Below, one piece after another: positions 19,892-27,835 of a DNA stretch of 44,395 nt (positions are counted from its first letter, which is position 1; every line of letters begins with the position of its first letter). Source of the DNA: Acidobacteriaceae bacterium (GTDB lineage Bacteria > Acidobacteriota > Terriglobia > Terriglobales > Acidobacteriaceae); the NCBI GenBank assembly GCA_030041305.1, contig JASHOC010000245.1, positions 1 to 44,395 of the forward strand, written 5' to 3'. The translations under genes were made by a program, and so were the position numbers. The notes under the pieces were generated by a model. The model was given only the letters and a program-made list of their open reading frames with translations, was not told the DNA's origin and did not search any database.

Positions 19892-21205
19892 TCAGGAAGC
19901 GGCGGAAGATGCGCTGCGGGCGGCGGCAAGGGTGGCTTGGACTTCGGCGTCGCCGTGGGCGGCGCTGAGGAAGGCGGCTTCAAACTGCGAGGGCGGCAGC
20001 CACACGCCTTGCTCGAGCATGGCGCAATGAAAACGGCCGAAGGCGGCGGTGTCAGACCGCGCCGCGTCCGCGTAATTCGTCACCGGGCCGGCGGTGAAGA
20101 ACCAGGTCCACATGGAGCCGGCGCGGTTGAGGGTGAGGGCGACGCCGGCGCGGGCGGCCTCGCGCGCTACGCCTTCGGCGACGGCTTTCGACGTGGATTC
20201 AAGCCGCGCGTACACTTCCTCGGCGTGTTCCTGTAAATAGCCGATGGTGGCAAAGCCCGCGGCCATGGCCAGCGGATTGCCGCTGAGAGTTCCAGCCTGA
20301 TAGACGGGGCCGAGGGGCGCGAGCCGATCCATGAGGGCGCGCCGGCCGCCAAAGAGGCCCACAGGCAGGCCGCCGCCGATGATTTTGCCCAGGGTGACGA
20401 GATCGGGGTCGAGCGCGTAGAGCTCGCAGGCGCCGCCCAGGGCAACGCGGAAGCCAGTCATGACCTCATCCACAATGAGAAGGGCGCCGCGGCGGCGGGT
20501 GAGAGCGCGCAGGCCGGATAAGAAGCCTTCGGCGGGTAAAATGCACCCGGCGTTGCCGACGATGGGCTCGAGGATCACGGCGGCGATGGAATCGGGGTAG
20601 GCGGCGAAGGCGGCTTCTACCGGGTCCAGGTCGTTGTAGGGCAAGGCAAGGGTGAGGCGGGCGATCTCCTCGGGCACGCCGGCCGAGCCGGGTATGCCGA
20701 AGGTCGCCACGCCGGAGCCGGCTTTCACCAGCAGACCGTCGGCGTGGCCGTGGTAGCAGCCCTCGAATTTGACGATGATTTTGCGGCCGGTGGCCGCGCG
20801 CGCCAGCCGGATGGCGGACATGGTGGCCTCGGTTCCGGAGCTGACGAAGCGCATTTTCTCGATGGCGGGATAGCAAGCGGAGATGCGCTCGGCGAGATCG
20901 GCTTCGGCGGCTGTCGAAGCGCCAAAGCTGGGCGAATTGCGCGCGGCGCGCTCGATGGCCTCCACGACCGGAGGAAAGGCGTGGCCCAGGATCATGGGGC
21001 CCCAGGAGCCGAAGTAGTCGATGTAGCGGTTGCCCTCGGCGTCGAACAGGAATGCACCCTCGGCGCGTTCGACAAAGGGCGGCGCGCCACCTACGGCGCG
21101 AAAAGCGCGCACGGGCGAATTGACCCCGCCGGGAAAGAGCCGCTCGGCGCGCTCCTGGAGGGCCTGCGAGCGGGTGCGGACAGGAGTTGCACTCGGGGAA
21201 CGCAT
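19892..21205 (-). CDS. hemL: Glutamate-1-semialdehyde 2,1-aminomutase
   Basis: This 437-residue PLP enzyme converts glutamate-1-semialdehyde to 5-aminolevulinate, the tetrapyrrole precursor, in the C5 pathway. Diagnostic segments are [67 protein letters not shown] and the PLP lysine K274 in [13 protein letters not shown], followed by [16 protein letters not shown]. It lies 39 bases downstream of the xylE-type gene on the same strand. However, a TATACT hexamer ten bases before its ATG and the lack of a ribosome site suggest its own start of transcription with a very short leader. Confidence 0.95.
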   Translation of the reverse strand: MRSPSATPVRTRSQALQERAERLFPGGVNSPVRAFRAVGGAPPFVERAEGAFLFDAEGNRYIDYFGSWGPMILGHAFPPVVEAIERAARNSPSFGASTAAEADLAERISACYPAIEKMRFVSSGTEATMSAIRLARAATGRKIIVKFEGCYHGHADGLLVKAGSGVATFGIPGSAGVPEEIARLTLALPYNDLDPVEAAFAAYPDSIAAVILEPIVGNAGCILPAEGFLSGLRALTRRRGALLIVDEVMTGFRVALGGACELYALDPDLVTLGKIIGGGLPVGLFGGRRALMDRLAPLGPVYQAGTLSGNPLAMAAGFATIGYLQEHAEEVYARLESTSKAVAEGVAREAARAGVALTLNRAGSMWTWFFTAGPVTNYADAARSDTAAFGRFHCAMLEQGVWLPPSQFEAAFLSAAHGDAEVQATLAAARSASSAAS

Positions 21206-21214
21206 GGTGAGTTC

Positions 21215-21243
21215 AGTATAGAAGGAGGCTGCGTGTGACTGAA
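21215..21243 (-). promoter_or_regulatory. Candidate hemL promoter giving a near-leaderless mRNA
   Basis: On the minus strand TATACT (complement of 21215-21220) lies nine bases before the hemL ATG, with a poor -35 candidate TTCAGT at 17-base spacing. Initiation about seven bases downstream of the -10 would leave almost no leader, and no ribosome site is visible. Confidence 0.3.
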
Positions 21244-21244
21244 T

Positions 21245-22696
21245 TCACGCTGATTGTTTGCTCGTCGCCAGCCATATGGTTTCCATCTGTTCGAGCGAAC
21301 GGCCTTTGGTTTCCGGCGCCATTCTCCACATAAACAAGGCGGCGAGAATGCCCATGGCGCCGTAAATCCAATAGGCAAAGCCATGCTTGAAATGGTCGAC
21401 GAGATAGGGATTGTTATCGAGGATGGGGAAGGTCCAACTGACGAGGTAATTGGCGATCCACTGCGCGGCTACCGCTATGGCCATGGCTTTACCGCGAATC
21501 TGGTTGGGGAAAATCTCGCTCAAAAGCACCCAGGTGACCGGCCCCCAGGAAACGGCGAAACCGGCGGTATAGACGAGCATGCAAACGAGCGCGGCCACGC
21601 CCCTGCCGCCGAGCCAGAAGTCCGTGCCCAGGGAAATCATGCTCGCCGCCATGATCAGCGCGCCGATGATCTGGAGCGGCCGGCGGCCGAATCGATCGAC
21701 GGTGAAAATGGCGACCACGGTGAACGTCAGGTTGACGGCCCCGACGATGATGGTCTGGAACAACGAGACATTCGTGGTGAGGCCCATGCCCTTGAAGATG
21801 TCGGTGGCGTAATAGAGCACCACGTTGATGCCGACGAATTGCTGGAAGACCGAGAGCATGACGCCGATGAAGACCAGAAGCACCCCGAAGGAAAATAACT
21901 TGCCGGAGTGATGCTCGCTCAGCGAGGCGCGGATATCGGAGATTTCGCTTTCGCCTTCCTCGCGGGTGACCAGCTTGGCCAGCACCGCGCGCGCGCCGCT
22001 CTCGTTGCCCTTGAGCATGAGCAAGCGCGGGGTTTCAGGCACGAAGAACAGGAGGACGAGAAAAAGGGTTGCCGGAATGGCGCCGGAAAGGAACATGTAG
22101 CGCCAACCGATGGAATTGAGCCAGATATCGCCGCTGCCGGCTTTGGAGATTCCGAAGTTGACAAAGTAAATCACCAACATGCCGAAGATGATGGCGAACT
22201 GATTCCACGCCACCAGGTTTCCCCGCACCCTGGCCGGGGCGATTTCGGCGATGTACATCGGCGACAGCATGGAGGCCAAACCCACGCCGATGCCGCCAAG
22301 GATGCGATACGCGACGAAATTCGCCATGTAAGCCGGGCCGCCGTGGCCGATGGGGGCAAAAGGAAACTCCGGCGCGGAGGCGCCCAGTGCGGAAACGAGG
22401 AAGAGCACGGCGGCGACGATCAATCCGCGCTTGCGGCCGATGCGGGTGCTGACCCAGCCGCCGATCAGCCCGCCGAGGATGCAGCCGATGAGCGCGCTCG
22501 AAACCACAAAGCCAAGGAGGGAATTGGCGGCGTTGGCCTGGGCGGGGTTGGCGAGGTTCGTAAAACGCGGATCAATGAAATAGGCCTTGAGACTGTCGAC
22601 CGCACCGTTGATGACGGCCGTGTCGTATCCGAAAAGCAATCCGCCCAAGGTGGCGATGAGGGTGAGCAAAACGACGTGTGGATTCAGGCGCGACAT
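21245..22696 (-). CDS. xylE: D-xylose:H+ symporter (sugar porter family, MFS)
   Basis: This 483-residue protein has twelve membrane segments and closely follows E. coli XylE along its length: LIATLGGLLFGYDTAVINGAV at the N-terminus, AANSLLGFVVSSALIGCILGG, RILGGIGVGLASMLSPMYIAE, FQQFVGINVVLYYA, GRRPLQIIGALIMA, SWGPVTWVLLSEIFPNQIRGKA and VPETPR/APETKGRSLEQ. These include the family loop motifs and the residues lining the sugar site. It would import D-xylose, or possibly another monosaccharide, with protons through the inner membrane. xylB nearby supports xylose. hemL follows 39 bases downstream. Confidence 0.9.
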   Translation of the reverse strand: MSRLNPHVVLLTLIATLGGLLFGYDTAVINGAVDSLKAYFIDPRFTNLANPAQANAANSLLGFVVSSALIGCILGGLIGGWVSTRIGRKRGLIVAAVLFLVSALGASAPEFPFAPIGHGGPAYMANFVAYRILGGIGVGLASMLSPMYIAEIAPARVRGNLVAWNQFAIIFGMLVIYFVNFGISKAGSGDIWLNSIGWRYMFLSGAIPATLFLVLLFFVPETPRLLMLKGNESGARAVLAKLVTREEGESEISDIRASLSEHHSGKLFSFGVLLVFIGVMLSVFQQFVGINVVLYYATDIFKGMGLTTNVSLFQTIIVGAVNLTFTVVAIFTVDRFGRRPLQIIGALIMAASMISLGTDFWLGGRGVAALVCMLVYTAGFAVSWGPVTWVLLSEIFPNQIRGKAMAIAVAAQWIANYLVSWTFPILDNNPYLVDHFKHGFAYWIYGAMGILAALFMWRMAPETKGRSLEQMETIWLATSKQSA

Positions 22697-22832
22697 AGCG
22701 GCTCACATCGAGCGATCCCCCGTTTGCAGATGGCGCCCAGATGGATCACCGCAATGATAGCCGATGGACGGTCAATTGGCGCGTCCAGCAAAGGGTCTTT
22801 CGCCGCGCCGCGTGGCTTAATCTGGATCATGG

Positions 22833-23040
22833 ATGACGGATACGGCTGTTCTTCTCATCGACTGTCCTGACCGTAAGGGGCTGGTGGCGCGGGTTGGCGC
22901 GTATCTCGCACCGCGATCAGGTGGAAGATCTGGTGGCGCGGGGGCGCGACCTGGAACGGATGGTGCTTTCGCGCGCGGTGCGCTGGCGGCTGGACCAGCG
23001 CATTCTCTGTGACGGAAACAAAACGGTGGTGTTTGACTGA
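22833..23040 (+). pseudogene. purU: purU remnant with a large internal deletion
   Basis: Only the two ends of formyltetrahydrofolate deformylase remain. From ATG 22833 the frame reads [20 protein letters not shown] and a few more residues, the start of the N-terminal ACT domain. It then changes frame near 22908. From there another frame reads [20 protein letters not shown] and continues to GNKTVVFD and a stop at 23038-23040, the normal C-terminal 42 residues of PurU. The roughly 200 residues between, including the catalytic domain, are missing and the ends are out of frame. The protein cannot work. Full-length PurU would release formate from 10-formyltetrahydrofolate. Confidence 0.8.
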
Positions 23041-23063
23041 CGGGAAGGAGGCAGGGGAACAAG

Positions 23064-23522
23064 ATGAATCGTCGCGAAATGTGTATGGCTCTTTCGTCAC
23101 TGGCCGTGCTGGGCGGCTTGAAGTTGGAGGCGGAGGGCGAGGGCGCGGGTGGCGCGGAGAGCGAACCGGTGCTCGCGCAGTCCGAAGTTTTTGGATACGA
23201 TCAGCTCCCGGGGAGTCATTTGGAGAATGGTGGGACGATGCGCAAGGTGATGGCGGGGGTTCTGGCGACAGGAGAAACCGTTGAGGTGCACGAATCCATG
23301 CTGCCGCCGGGAAAGATGCCGCATCCGCCGCACCGGCACCGAAACTCGGAGCTTCTTTTGATTCGAGAAGGGAATCTGGAGTTCTTGAATAACGGGAAGC
23401 CGGAGCGGGTGGGACCGGGCGGGGTGGCGTTTGCCGCGTCGAACGTGCTGCACGGATTAAAGAATGTGGGCGACACGCCCGCGACCTACTTTGTGGTCGC
23501 CATTGGACGGGTGACGGCGTGA
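23064..23522 (+). CDS. Exported cupin-domain protein
   Basis: This 152-residue protein has an N-terminal export signal with NRRE twin arginines (MNRREMCMALSSLAVLGG), suggesting the Tat route. A single cupin domain follows, with the metal-site pattern PHPPHRHRNSELLLIREG and the second motif FAASNVLHGLKNVG. The ribosome site AAGGAGG lies 12 bases before the ATG. Such small cupins bind a metal ion and may act on small organic molecules; the substrate cannot be told. The gene begins 23 bases after the purU remnant. Confidence 0.85.
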   Translation: MNRREMCMALSSLAVLGGLKLEAEGEGAGGAESEPVLAQSEVFGYDQLPGSHLENGGTMRKVMAGVLATGETVEVHESMLPPGKMPHPPHRHRNSELLLIREGNLEFLNNGKPERVGPGGVAFAASNVLHGLKNVGDTPATYFVVAIGRVTA

Positions 23523-23805
23523 CGCAGTGACCGCGCGCCGACCGTTCAAAGCCTGGCTGTCGCTCCATCGAAGGTGCTCCTGCCACGGATGGCCGGAGGG
23601 GAAATGCACCACCATCCCGGCCGGAGACCGGCGTGCATGTCGTCTCTCCGTTGGCGGGGGTGCGGGGAGCACACGAATGCTGCACGGGGGGGCGAGCCGA
23701 GCTGACGTCTTACTCTTGTTGCGCGAACTTCTCCCGGGAATTTGCGGCACGCTCATTTCATTCTGTTAATCTGGATGCGTTTTTCCAAAGTGTTGAAGGA
23801 GGTCT

Positions 23806-24408
23806 ATGCGCATACGAATCTTGGCCATCGGTGCAGTGCTGGGAATCGGGTCGCTCGCCGTTTCAGCGCAGATGGGATCGGCCGACAAGGGGATGCAGCC
23901 CGCCGTCGGAACCATCGTGACGCCGGCCCAGGCGTTCGATTCCCAACTCAAGTTGATCGAATGGGAGATGATGGGGGCGGTGAAGGCGATGCCGGCGGAA
24001 AAGTTCTCGTTCGCGCCGAGCTCCGGCATCTTTGTTTCAGCGCAGAACACAGAATTCCAGGGCGTGCGGACCTTCGCCCAGGAGGCGACCCACGTGGCCG
24101 AAGCGAATTACTTTTTCTACAGCATCGTCAGCGGCTTGAAACCCGACGTGGATGTAAACGGGATTGACAAGCTCACGAAAAAGGATGACGTTGTCGCGGC
24201 GCTGGCAGGATCGTTCAAATTCGCCCATAAAGCAATTGCGACTCTCACGGCAGCCAATGCGTTTGAAGTGATCAAATCGCCGGAACCGGGCTTCCAGACG
24301 CGGGCGACTCTTGCGGCATTTGGCATTGCCCATGCCAATGATCATTACGGCCAAATTGTGGAGTACCTGAGAATGAACGGCCTTATTCCTCCAGCCAGCG
24401 TGAAGTAG
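23806..24408 (+). CDS. Exported DinB-like protein
   Basis: This 200-residue protein has a Sec signal peptide (MRIRILAIGAVLGIGSLAVSAQ) and a DinB/DUF664-type four-helix domain. The metal-binding histidines of that superfamily match EATHVAEANYFF near residue 93 and the final HANDHYGQIVEYLRMNGL motif. GAAGGAGG before the ATG supports the start. DinB-like proteins are metal-dependent; relatives use bacillithiol or mycothiol, but most exported acidobacterial members are uncharacterised. An imperfect hairpin (GCTCCCAA at 24420-24427 with TTGGGAGC at 24451-24458) follows the stop without a T-tract. Confidence 0.85.
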   Translation: MRIRILAIGAVLGIGSLAVSAQMGSADKGMQPAVGTIVTPAQAFDSQLKLIEWEMMGAVKAMPAEKFSFAPSSGIFVSAQNTEFQGVRTFAQEATHVAEANYFFYSIVSGLKPDVDVNGIDKLTKKDDVVAALAGSFKFAHKAIATLTAANAFEVIKSPEPGFQTRATLAAFGIAHANDHYGQIVEYLRMNGLIPPASVK

Positions 24409-24584
24409 CTCAGAGGGACGCTCCCAACGACTTCCCCGCATGGAACTGCTTTGGGAGCGAACTCCTTCTGGTGGGAGAAAGTTGCTTCAACGAGAATGCC
24501 GCCGTGCGAGACACCTGGGCTTCGCGGCGGCGTTGACCGGTCAATCATCAAACCGCGACTTTGCCGCGAGAAAGGAGATGCACC

Positions 24585-25082
24585 ATGATTCTGGGAATGA
24601 CGATTGCCACCTTCACCACCCTGCATGTCGCCATCAGCCTGGTCGCCATCGCGGCCGGGTTCATCGCCCTCTTCGGCCTGCTGGCGTCGCGACGATTTCC
24701 TCTTCTCAACGGGCTGTTCCTGGTGCTGACCGCGTTGACCAGCCTCACGGGATTTCTCTTCCCGTTCAAGGGAATCACCCCGGGCATCGTCGTCGGCATA
24801 CTGTCAATGATCGCGCTGGCCGTGGCTGCGTTGGCGCGCTATGCGGGCCACATGGCCGGCGCCTGGCGCGGAACCTACATCATCTCCGCGGTCCTCGCTC
24901 TCTACTTCAATGTGTTTGTATTCATCGTGCAGTCGTTTGAAAAAGTGCCGGCGCTCAGGGCCCTTGCCCCGACTCAGTCCGAGGGACCTTTCAAAATTGC
25001 GCAGCTTGCCACACTGATCTTGTTTGTCGCGCTCACCGTGGCGGCCTTCCGGCGGTATCATCCCGCGCCTACAGCCGCCTAA
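24585..25082 (+). CDS. Integral membrane protein of unknown function
   Basis: This 165-residue protein has about five hydrophobic segments: residues near 5-30, 36-57, 62-82, 92-113 and 138-155. Short loops lie between them, including ALARYAGHMAGAWRGTYII. The start at 24585 follows AAAGGAG at good spacing; an upstream TTG adds only charged residues. No transporter or enzyme motif is recognisable. It may be read with the DinB-like gene upstream (about 175 bases away), but a hairpin lies between them. Confidence 0.8.
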   Translation: MILGMTIATFTTLHVAISLVAIAAGFIALFGLLASRRFPLLNGLFLVLTALTSLTGFLFPFKGITPGIVVGILSMIALAVAALARYAGHMAGAWRGTYIISAVLALYFNVFVFIVQSFEKVPALRALAPTQSEGPFKIAQLATLILFVALTVAAFRRYHPAPTAA

Positions 25083-25333
25083 GCCGGGCTCTCGCGACAC
25101 GAAGGGGCGGCGAACGGGAAATCAAGAAATCAACAATGCCGATCAGTTCCTCGGGCGGCCAAGGCCAGGTTTCTGATGGCGAGGATTCGCGGCCTGCTCT
25201 CTTTGCAGGGAAGACAGATTTGCCGCGAGGATGAGACGCACGGCTCGAAATAGAAGTGCGCGGTTAAAGTATTGACATTGGAAAAGGCCGCATCGGGGCT
25301 GGTGAAGGGATTCGCTCATAGAAAGGGTCGTCA

Positions 25334-26821
25334 ATGATATTTCGAACAAGCTCTTATCTGATTGGCATGTCGCTTATGGCGGCGGGCGCGGCGACGCTCG
25401 CGATCGGCGTGAAGGGATGCGGGACGAAAGCGGCGCCCGCGAAGGCCGCGGAGCGAGCATCGGCGCAGACAACGGAATTTCGCATGCCGACGCCCGCGGA
25501 ACGTGCGGCGATTACGGCCGCATCCGCAGCAGAGCGCGATCGCGAGCTGAAGCTGCTGGGGATTACGGCGATGCAGCCACCGGCGACGGCCTATGACATC
25601 GGCAAGCCGGGCAACGCGAATTACGACGAAGCGAAAGCCAACCCGCATCCGAAATTGCCGGCGCTGCTGGTGATGAACGACGGGCGGAAAGTGAAGACGC
25701 CGGCGGAGTGGGCCGAACGGCGGAAAGAGATCGAAGCGCAGTTTGACGAGGATGTTTACGGCAAGTATCCCGCGCACATTCCCGCGGTGACGTGGAAAGT
25801 GGACGGCCTTGAAGAGATGGCGGTGGCGGGCGTGCCGGCGATTGTCAAACACATTACCGGGCACGTGGATAATTCGAGTGATCCGGCGATAACGGTGGAT
25901 ATTCATGCCGATGTGGTGACGCCGGCGAGCACGCGGGGAAAGAAGGCGCCGGTGATCATCGGCGGGGCAACGCTGCATCCCTTCCATTTCCCGGCGCCGC
26001 GGCCGGGACAGGCGGCGCACCGGATCGCGATGCCGGAGAATCCGCCGGATGCGGCGAAGCTGCTGCTCGAAGCCGGATGGGGATTTGTGGGGCGCACCTC
26101 GACCGAGGTGCAGGCGGATAACGGGGCGGGACTGGACAAGGGGATTATTGGGCTGGTGAATCACGGACAGCCGCGCTCGCTGGACGACTGGGGCGTGTTG
26201 CGGGCGTGGGCGTGGGGAGACAGCCGGATTCTGGATTATTTGCAGACCGATCCGGATGTGGACGGGAGCAAAGTGGGCGTAATGGGTCACTCGCGCGGAG
26301 GCAAAGCGGCGCTGGTGGCGATGGCGGACGATCCGCGATTTGCGATTGGCTACATCTCGTCTTCGGGAGCGGGCGGCGCGGATCTGTTCCGGCGCAATTA
26401 CGGAGAGCAGATCGGGAACCTGTGCGGGGTGTCGGAGTTCCACTGGTTTGCGGGAAACTTTTTGCGCTATGGGGCGGTGGGGCACTCAGCGAACGAGATG
26501 CCGGTGGACAGCCATGAATTCATCGCGCTGGTTGCGCCGCGGCCGTTGTTTATCAGCGGCGGGGCGCTGATTACCGATCCCGAGTATGCGCCGGGGGACG
26601 CGTGGCAGGATGCGCAGGGAATGTTTATGGCGGCCGCAGCGGCAAGCCCGGCGTGGAAGGTTTTGGGGTTCGAGGGATTGGGGACAACGGTGTTTCCGCC
26701 CATGGGAACGCTGATCGACTCGGGACGGATCGGGTTCCGGCAACACCAGTATGGACACACGCCGGCGCCGAACTGGCCCTACTTTTTGCAATTCGCAGAG
26801 AAGCAGTTGGGCGAGAAGTAA
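25334..26821 (+). CDS. Exported CE15 family glucuronoyl esterase
   Basis: This 495-residue alpha/beta hydrolase is of the bacterial CE15 type. After an N-terminal hydrophobic export segment and an Ala-rich linker, the esterase domain shows WAWGDSRILDYLQTD, the nucleophile elbow VGVMGHSRGGKAAL (S320), then YISSSGAGGADL and EFHWFAGNFLRYG. The catalytic histidine is H475 in the C-terminal QYGHTPAPNWPYF. CE15 enzymes cut the ester between 4-O-methylglucuronic acid of xylan and lignin alcohols. The GC after VK near residue 29 is a poor lipobox, so periplasmic or secreted location is more likely than lipoprotein. The xylose symporter and xylulokinase in this window fit a xylan-use role. Substrate is inferred from family. 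Confidence 0.85.
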   Translation: MIFRTSSYLIGMSLMAAGAATLAIGVKGCGTKAAPAKAAERASAQTTEFRMPTPAERAAITAASAAERDRELKLLGITAMQPPATAYDIGKPGNANYDEAKANPHPKLPALLVMNDGRKVKTPAEWAERRKEIEAQFDEDVYGKYPAHIPAVTWKVDGLEEMAVAGVPAIVKHITGHVDNSSDPAITVDIHADVVTPASTRGKKAPVIIGGATLHPFHFPAPRPGQAAHRIAMPENPPDAAKLLLEAGWGFVGRTSTEVQADNGAGLDKGIIGLVNHGQPRSLDDWGVLRAWAWGDSRILDYLQTDPDVDGSKVGVMGHSRGGKAALVAMADDPRFAIGYISSSGAGGADLFRRNYGEQIGNLCGVSEFHWFAGNFLRYGAVGHSANEMPVDSHEFIALVAPRPLFISGGALITDPEYAPGDAWQDAQGMFMAAAAASPAWKVLGFEGLGTTVFPPMGTLIDSGRIGFRQHQYGHTPAPNWPYFLQFAEKQLGEK

Positions 26822-26912
26822 GGATTAAGTGCGCCGGGAGGGGCGTGGACAGGCGCTTTGTCACGGGCCGGGGCGAACAGGGCAAGGATGCGCAGGCCGG
26901 AACTTGACCTTG

Positions 26913-26940
26913 TTGCGAAGGGAGAGAATGCGTGTATACT
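26913..26940 (+). promoter_or_regulatory. Candidate promoter of the GYD-domain gene
   Basis: TTGCGA (26913-26918) is separated by 16 bases from TATACT (26935-26940). It would give a leader of about 40 bases ending in the GGAGATCCCC ribosome site before the ATG at 26989. Confidence 0.4.
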
Positions 26941-26988
26941 GGCTCCGTTTTCCCGTAGGCAACATACCTCCCTTGAACGGAGATCCCC

Positions 26989-27318
26989 ATGGCGATTTAT
27001 CTAACCCAGGTGGCTTACGGCAGCGCAGCGTTGGCGGCTCTGATCGCCAAGCCGCAAAACCGCAGCGAGGCAATTCGGAAGCCGATCGAGAAGCTTGGCG
27101 GCAAGCTCATCGGGGCCTGGCTCTCGTTCGGCGAATACGACGTGGTGTGCATCAGCGAGATGCCGGATAACGTAAGCGCCGCCGCCATGGCGCTGGCGGT
27201 GGGCGCCGGCGGCTCGGTGAAGTCGCAAAAGACGACGCCGCTGCTCAGCCTCGAAGAGGGCATGGCGGCGCTCAAGATGGCTGCAAACACAGGGTACAAG
27301 CCGGTGGCCGCGAAGTAG
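26989..27318 (+). CDS. GYD domain protein
   Basis: This 109-residue cytosolic protein matches the small GYD family: YLTQVAYGSAALAALIA at the start, RSEAIRKPIEKLGGKL, then WLSFGEYDVVCISEMPDN, where the family Gly-Tyr-Asp is replaced by GEYD, and a C-terminal TPLLSLEEGMAALKMA. Family members are ferredoxin-like folds without a proven role. A GGAG ribosome site precedes the ATG. It appears to be transcribed from its own promoter. Confidence 0.88.
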   Translation: MAIYLTQVAYGSAALAALIAKPQNRSEAIRKPIEKLGGKLIGAWLSFGEYDVVCISEMPDNVSAAAMALAVGAGGSVKSQKTTPLLSLEEGMAALKMAANTGYKPVAAK

Positions 27319-27426
27319 CGAACCGGCCTCTGCCGAGGGTGTCCGACGCCTGGGAATGAACCGACCAGCTGCCGGGCGTGATGCAAACTTCAGACCTTAT
27401 GCGGGAGGATTGCCGCATCGAAGGCG

Positions 27427-27798
27427 GTGAGTGTGAATCGCAACCTGGCGTTAAAGATCGTGCTGGGTGTGGTGGGCCTGCTCTTTGTGGCGACGGCTTA
27501 TCCCGGGGTGATGCAGATGCGGCGTGACCCGGCGCTGGCAATGATGATGAGTCTCTACGTGACGCTTGGGGTGTTTCTGCTGCTGGCCGTCCGCGACCCG
27601 GCGGCGCATCGCAGCCTGATCGCCTTTACAGCCTGGTCCAGCTTGGCGCACGCCGGGGTAATGGGCGTGCAGGCGTGGTTGAGGATGATCGGGCGTGTGG
27701 AGCTGATTGGCGTGGTGCTCCTGGCCGTGATTGGAGCTGTGTTGCTGGCGCTGGCGCCAGCCGAGCAGGCCGTGGGGCGCGCCACGGTGCGGGTGTGA
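27427..27798 (+). CDS. Small integral membrane protein
   Basis: This 123-residue protein has about four membrane segments (residues near 8-28, 38-56, 63-82 and 90-110) with a MQMRRDPALAMMMSLYVTLG loop region after the first. The start is GTG at 27427, or a second GTG two codons later. No enzymatic motif is recognisable and the function is unknown. It lies about 110 bases after the GYD gene and is convergent with the S10 peptidase gene. Confidence 0.72.
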   Translation: MSVNRNLALKIVLGVVGLLFVATAYPGVMQMRRDPALAMMMSLYVTLGVFLLLAVRDPAAHRSLIAFTAWSSLAHAGVMGVQAWLRMIGRVELIGVVLLAVIGAVLLALAPAEQAVGRATVRV

Positions 27799-27835
27799 GT
27801 GGGCATGAGGTCCAGGTAGAAGCGGCGCGAACGCA

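Noticed and set aside
22855..23685. A 276-codon minus-strand frame over the purU remnant and cupin gene
   Set aside because: It is antisense to a cupin gene with clear motifs and ribosome site, and is Pro/Arg/Ser-rich without pattern.
25272..25300. TTGACA upstream of the CE15 gene as a promoter
   Set aside because: The -35 is perfect but there is no acceptable -10 at 15-19 bases.
25331..26485. A 384-codon open frame antisense to the CE15 esterase
   Set aside because: Arg/His-rich mirror frame of a well-supported gene.
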